Part shown: positions 41,702 to 64,000 of the stretch, one piece after another
How the letters are laid out: each line of letters opens with the position of its first letter
How positions within the stretch are numbered: the stretch's first letter is position 1
Assembly: GCF_027579695.1 (NCBI RefSeq)
Contig: NC_083596.1
Coordinates: 52,432,900 to 52,496,899 of the forward strand
Source of the DNA: Neoarius graeffei
Taxonomy: Eukaryota; Chordata; Actinopteri; Siluriformes; Ariidae
DNA: 64,000 nucleotides
Reading direction: 5' to 3'
Program-made: the position numbers and the translations under genes
The notes under the pieces: generated by a model
What the model was told of the DNA's origin: nothing
Database searches by the model: none
What the model saw: the letters and a program-made list of their open reading frames with translations, nothing else

Positions 41702-42585
41702 TATAGACCCTTTCGCAGTAAACATCATTCATACGTAAGCGGAAATTGCGCGCGCAGCCTGGACCCAAAAAAGACTCAGAAATGCCTAGTTGTTGTGTTG
41801 TCGGGTGTCAGAATCGTAGCAGTGATGGGGTTAAAATGTACAGAATTCCAGCAGGATCTCACCCATTCCAAAAAAATCGCCGACGTCTATGGCTACAAGC
41901 CATCAAACGTGTAGACTGGGATGAAAGCACCATCAAAAATGCGCGGGTTTGCAGCGCCCACTTCATCACAGGTAAGATCAGGCTATTTATTAAATCTTTC
42001 TTTTTTATTCTTTCTAGTCTTCGTTTATTGATGTAGCAAAATACTTTGGTAACGTTTGTCTGATTAGCTGGGTCATAGTTACACAATGTAATGAATATTG
42101 TTAGCATGTTAACTTAGCTTTGCATGCAGTTTTGTTTGTAGGAGAGGTCTCGCTTGACTCAAGCAGTCCAGATTTTGTGCCGTCATTATTTGCGTATGCC
42201 GAAAATCACAATTTTAAAGCAAGGATGGAAAGGTAAAATTGTGTGCCCTCGCTCTAAATGCCAACTTACGTTGACTGCTCTAACCTAGCTCCCGCCCCGT
42301 TCAGTTTCATTTCTGCTCTCTGCCTCTCGCTTTTTACGCAGCTCTGATTTCTCTTAGCTGCACTCTTTACACTGTCATTCCTTTCATGCCATTACCTCCT
42401 GCAAATTGCTGTTTAGTGTTGGGATTTGCTGTTGTAGCTAAAGCCACATTGCCATCACATCACTGGCATAATTTGATTAAAACAAAATGAATATGAATGT
42501 CAGCGCCATTGTTTCTGGGTCCAGGCTGCGCGCGCATCCTGGCAACGGTCGGTTTGTTTACAAACATGCAAAGGGGTCTATAAAA
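41702..42585 (+). mobile_element. Non-autonomous DNA transposon carrying a THAP-domain exon
   Basis: Inverted ends TATAGACCC(C)TTTGCA-like and an inner block GCGCGCGCAGCCTGGACCCA near the left end are mirrored at the right end (42505-42585). TA flanks both ends. Inside is one THAP exon ending at a splice donor and no transposase core. It resembles a deletion derivative of a P-element/THAP9-like transposon; the TA duplication leaves the superfamily open. Confidence 0.65.
41782..41971 (+). pseudogene. THAP zinc-finger exon
   Basis: From ATG 41782 the frame begins MPSCCVVGCQNRS and continues YRIPAGSHPFQKNRRRLWL, then DWDESTIKNARVCSAHFITG. This is the C2CH THAP signature (C-X4-C, then C-X2-H), the DNA-binding module of P-element-type transposases and THAP proteins. 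It ends at a GTAAGA donor and no further exons follow before the element's end. Alternative: a lone first exon of a host THAP gene, which the flanking TIRs argue against. Confidence 0.75.
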
Positions 42586-42618
42586 TATCAGGCAGTGAGC
42601 TGGAGCTGGAGCTGGAGC

Positions 42619-42990
42619 GGCACGGTGGTGTAGTGGTTAGCGCTGTCGCCTCACAGCAAGAAGGTCCTGGGTTCGAGCCCCGTGGCCGGCGAGGGCCTTT
42701 CTGTGTGGAGTTTGCATGTTCTCCCCGTGTCCGCGTGGGTTTCCTCCGGGTGCTCCGGTTTCCCCCACAGTCCAAAGACATGCAGGTTAGGTTAACTGGT
42801 GACTCTAAATTGAGCGTAGGTGTGAATGTGAGTGTGAATGGTTGTCTGTGTCTATGTGCAGCCCTGTGATGACCTGGCGACTTGTCCAGGGTGTACCCCG
42901 CCTTTCACCCGTAGTCAGCTGGGATAGGCTCCAGCTCGCCTGCGACCCTGTAGAACAGGATAAAGCGGCTACAGATAATGAGATGAGATG
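42619..42990 (+). mobile_element. V-SINE
   Basis: Same family as 22886-23261, in + orientation. The tRNA-like head starts GGCACGGTGGTGTAGTGGTT, the V-SINE core follows, and the tail ends GATGAGATG. The 9-bp target duplication AGCTGGAGC is at 42610-42618 and 42991-42999. Confidence 0.92.
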
Positions 42991-42999
42991 AGCTGGAGC

Positions 43000-44147
43000 T
43001 TCAGCGCCACCTGGTGGAGAAGTGCAGAACTGCAGCATGTTTCACTTCCAGAACAGAAGAGAAATCAGGAGACATGTTCATGTGTAACATTGACTTCTTT
43101 ATTTTTCAGTAAATCTATAAAGCTAAGAGTAACAGCCTCCAGTTTATCATCACCTGTCTGTCTGACCAGATTTACACAAACGATTAAAGTCAGTTTAAAC
43201 ACTTTCACAGTCTAATCTTCATTACCAAAAGGTTATCAGATTAAACCTTGGTGCAGGTGCTCATGCGGGAAGTCAATACTTTTCTAGTTTACAGAGAACA
43301 CCAAGAGGATGACCTCTGACCTTTCACAACTCTGACATGCAACTTTATCTAATAAATAATTAGTGATTATAAAATTCCCTAAATAAATATATTTTTAAGA
43401 TTCAATTCCTGCTGTTTTATAAAACTAGAGACTCACTTTCATTTTTCTTTAACACACTTCATATTATTTATTTTATTTTAAAGATTTCAGTCACCATCTC
43501 TTATTTTAAAATTCTTTCAACTAACATAATAATAAACTCTACAAGCTACAATTTCAACACTTTTTCAGCATTCCGTCCATATCGAAAGGGAAACAGCACA
43601 GACAGAAAGAAAAGCAGACCAAACTCAGTTTATCTTTCACCTCGTTCATCCACCGTGTCTGTACTTTTCCAGCGTGACGGCTCTGGAAGCACTGCGGATT
43701 CGAACTGACCTGCTCTACAGATGATTAGAGATGATGCTGAAGCAGAATTGAGAAGCTCTAGAACTCTAGCATTGTGAAGAACAGCTCTAAAGCTGACATG
43801 AAGCACGATGATGTCTGGATGAAACGCCCTACGACGTGAAGCTCTGTGCTGGAAATGATCTGCTCTGGATCGTAATGTGGAGGAGATCCATCAGTTCGAG
43901 ATTAATCTAAAATAGCGGTTCCCAAACTTTTAAGACAAATGACCCTAAATGGACATGATGAAGGTTCTGCAAGCCCGAGCCTCAGCATTTTAATTTCTTG
44001 TCATTATTCGCCACATTATTCATTCAGCGTAAATTTCAGGGTCTTTTTTTTTTGGGGGGGGGCTCATTTATTAGCCTTTTTGTAAAGTTGCGTGTAAAAG
44101 TTTGTGCCAACTAAACAAAACTAAAATTTGCTCCTAGATTTGCTAAA

Positions 44148-44178
<31 letters not shown>

Positions 44179-45548
44179 TGATCACCAGTAAAGCTCATTT
44201 ACATATAACGACCCCCACAAAACTCCATAAAAGGTAAAGCACACGGACAGCTGGGAGCACGAAATGAGCGACCAGGGTAGAGTGAAAAGTGGAAGTTATT
44301 TTGATTCCCTTCTGTACTACTACTACTAATAATAATAATAACAACAATAACAACAACAAGAGCACTAAATCTGCTAAATGCTGTAAACATCTAAAAAAAA
44401 ATACAGTTTATTCCAAATATAAAAAAGTGCAGTAATCCAGGCAGGTTATATGAGCTGAAGTCGAGGTTTACACGAATTCATCTTTTTATACGTAACTTGA
44501 CACTCAGGAGTGAGACAGGAACTTTTTTAAAGAAACCTTTTCGTATCTAGTTTGATAACCGAGTCAGCTGAGGAGCAGGTGTAAGCAGGCGGATGAGGAA
44601 ATTTGTTGTCTTTTATTGCTGAACTCTCACGTGACCGCTGCATGTCAGGAGAGTGAAAACAGGACATAAACACGTGGCCCTTTAACTGAAACGTGGCAGA
44701 GTGTGACTCTCAGGAACACTTCAAACATCTGCACAAAATCTGTCTTCAGTGTTTCTAATATTAATCTGTAAAATAAACAAATAAAGCGTAAGAGGAGACT
44801 GAGAGTTTCTCTCCATGACCCCATCTGTAAATGAGGTGATGAGTCTGAGTTTGGGAACTGCTGCTGCTGAGCGCTGAGAAACCTCCTCTCGGGTCGGAGC
44901 TTAAACGGTTCTGCAGCGAAGTGAAGCTCCGTATAGAGACAAAGCGATGTGGACTCTTCAGACCGACAGGAACATGAGCCAAAACAGAACGAGTATAAAC
45001 CGAATAAATGACTCCATGGTGATGAGCTGAGTGAGAATAAAGAGGAAGTGCTCTGGTGTGGACAGGAAGTGTGGAGGAGCTGTGTGGACTGGAGAGGAAG
45101 CTCTGTTTAACGCTCCGAGTTCACGTGTTTTCTGTAAGGCACCGAGAGATAATCACTAAATTGGGGTGCAGTTGCCATAGTTACAGCAGATACAAGATTA
45201 ATGTAGTGGGAGGGGCAAATCTCAAAAGGGTGTATCCTGTTCAAAGCAGTTGCTGAGAACCAGACCCCCTATGGACTTCCTGCATTTGTGGGGGAAAAAA
45301 CCCCCCAATAAAATCTAGTTCTGTTTTAGAAATGTGAAAGTTAAATAAACTCTAAAGATGATGTTTACATGTGCAGCAAGAAATGAACGAATCAGATGCA
45401 AGAGTTTGTATCCATCGCAAGAGGTTCCAGTGAACCGCACGTCGTAATTCGGTCAGTAAACTCGTTTACATTTCCACTGTGTTTGTGTTAAAAGGTGTAA
45501 CAGCGCTGACCCCAGAGGAGGGAATTCTGGGACTCGCACTGACCAGCG
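43000..45548 (-). other. Probable gria3 3' UTR and downstream region
   Basis: No other gene seen. The 3' UTR runs leftward from the stop at 45549. A minus-strand AATAAA at 43103-43098 is one candidate poly(A) signal; others are possible. Contains (TG)n at about 44155-44178 and a short (AAT)n. Confidence 0.45.

Positions 45549-64000
<18,452 letters not shown>

Overview
The window is vertebrate nuclear DNA, almost certainly from a teleost fish. It has intron-split host genes with vertebrate exon sizes, V-SINEs, Tc1 and hAT transposons, Ty3/gypsy elements of the Tf1/sushi and Gmr1 kinds, and very many (CA)n tracts. An ostariophysan such as a catfish is possible from the repeat mix, but that is a weak inference.

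Three host genes are visible. plp1 (DM20-type myelin proteolipid) runs on the + strand, with seven coding exons from 25072 to 29018 and a complete frame of 246 residues. A compact ZNF185/sciellin-like LIM-domain gene runs on the - strand (36427 to 30033, five exons, 253 residues, all phases consistent) and converges on plp1. The 3' half of an AMPA receptor gene, best matched by gria3, runs on the - strand from the right edge to 45549. It contains the M3 exon, the ligand-binding exon with its R/G RNA-editing hairpin, the flop and flip exons, and the M4/C-terminal exon. Human PLP1, GRIA3 and ZNF185 all lie on Xq, so the block looks like old conserved synteny.

The left 23.5 kb is a transposon graveyard built by nested insertion. 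A Tx1-like LINE (- strand) was split by an intact-looking sushi-type chromovirus (4196-9502). It was also split by a Tc1-like element (10318-18035), which itself carries a second, decayed chromovirus (11236-17342). To the left lie the 1.87 kb LTR, primer site and gag start of another LTR element that runs off the window. To the right is a CR1/L2-like LINE split by a V-SINE. A Gmr1-like element (integrase before reverse transcriptase, tRNA-Phe primer site) sits inside the LIM gene. Further right are a 2.3 kb hAT with another element inside it, a THAP-exon DNA transposon, a hAT-in-hAT-with-Tc1 nest in a gria3 intron, another Tc1, V-SINEs, and a 3.3 kb purine-rich minisatellite in the last gria3 intron.

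The most unusual signals concern the LTRs. The decayed chromovirus has the first 91 nt of a 5S rRNA gene in both LTRs. The intact chromovirus has consensus tRNA-type A and B boxes in its U5, next to a self-priming site. The intact element also has a complete -1 frameshift cassette between gag and pol.
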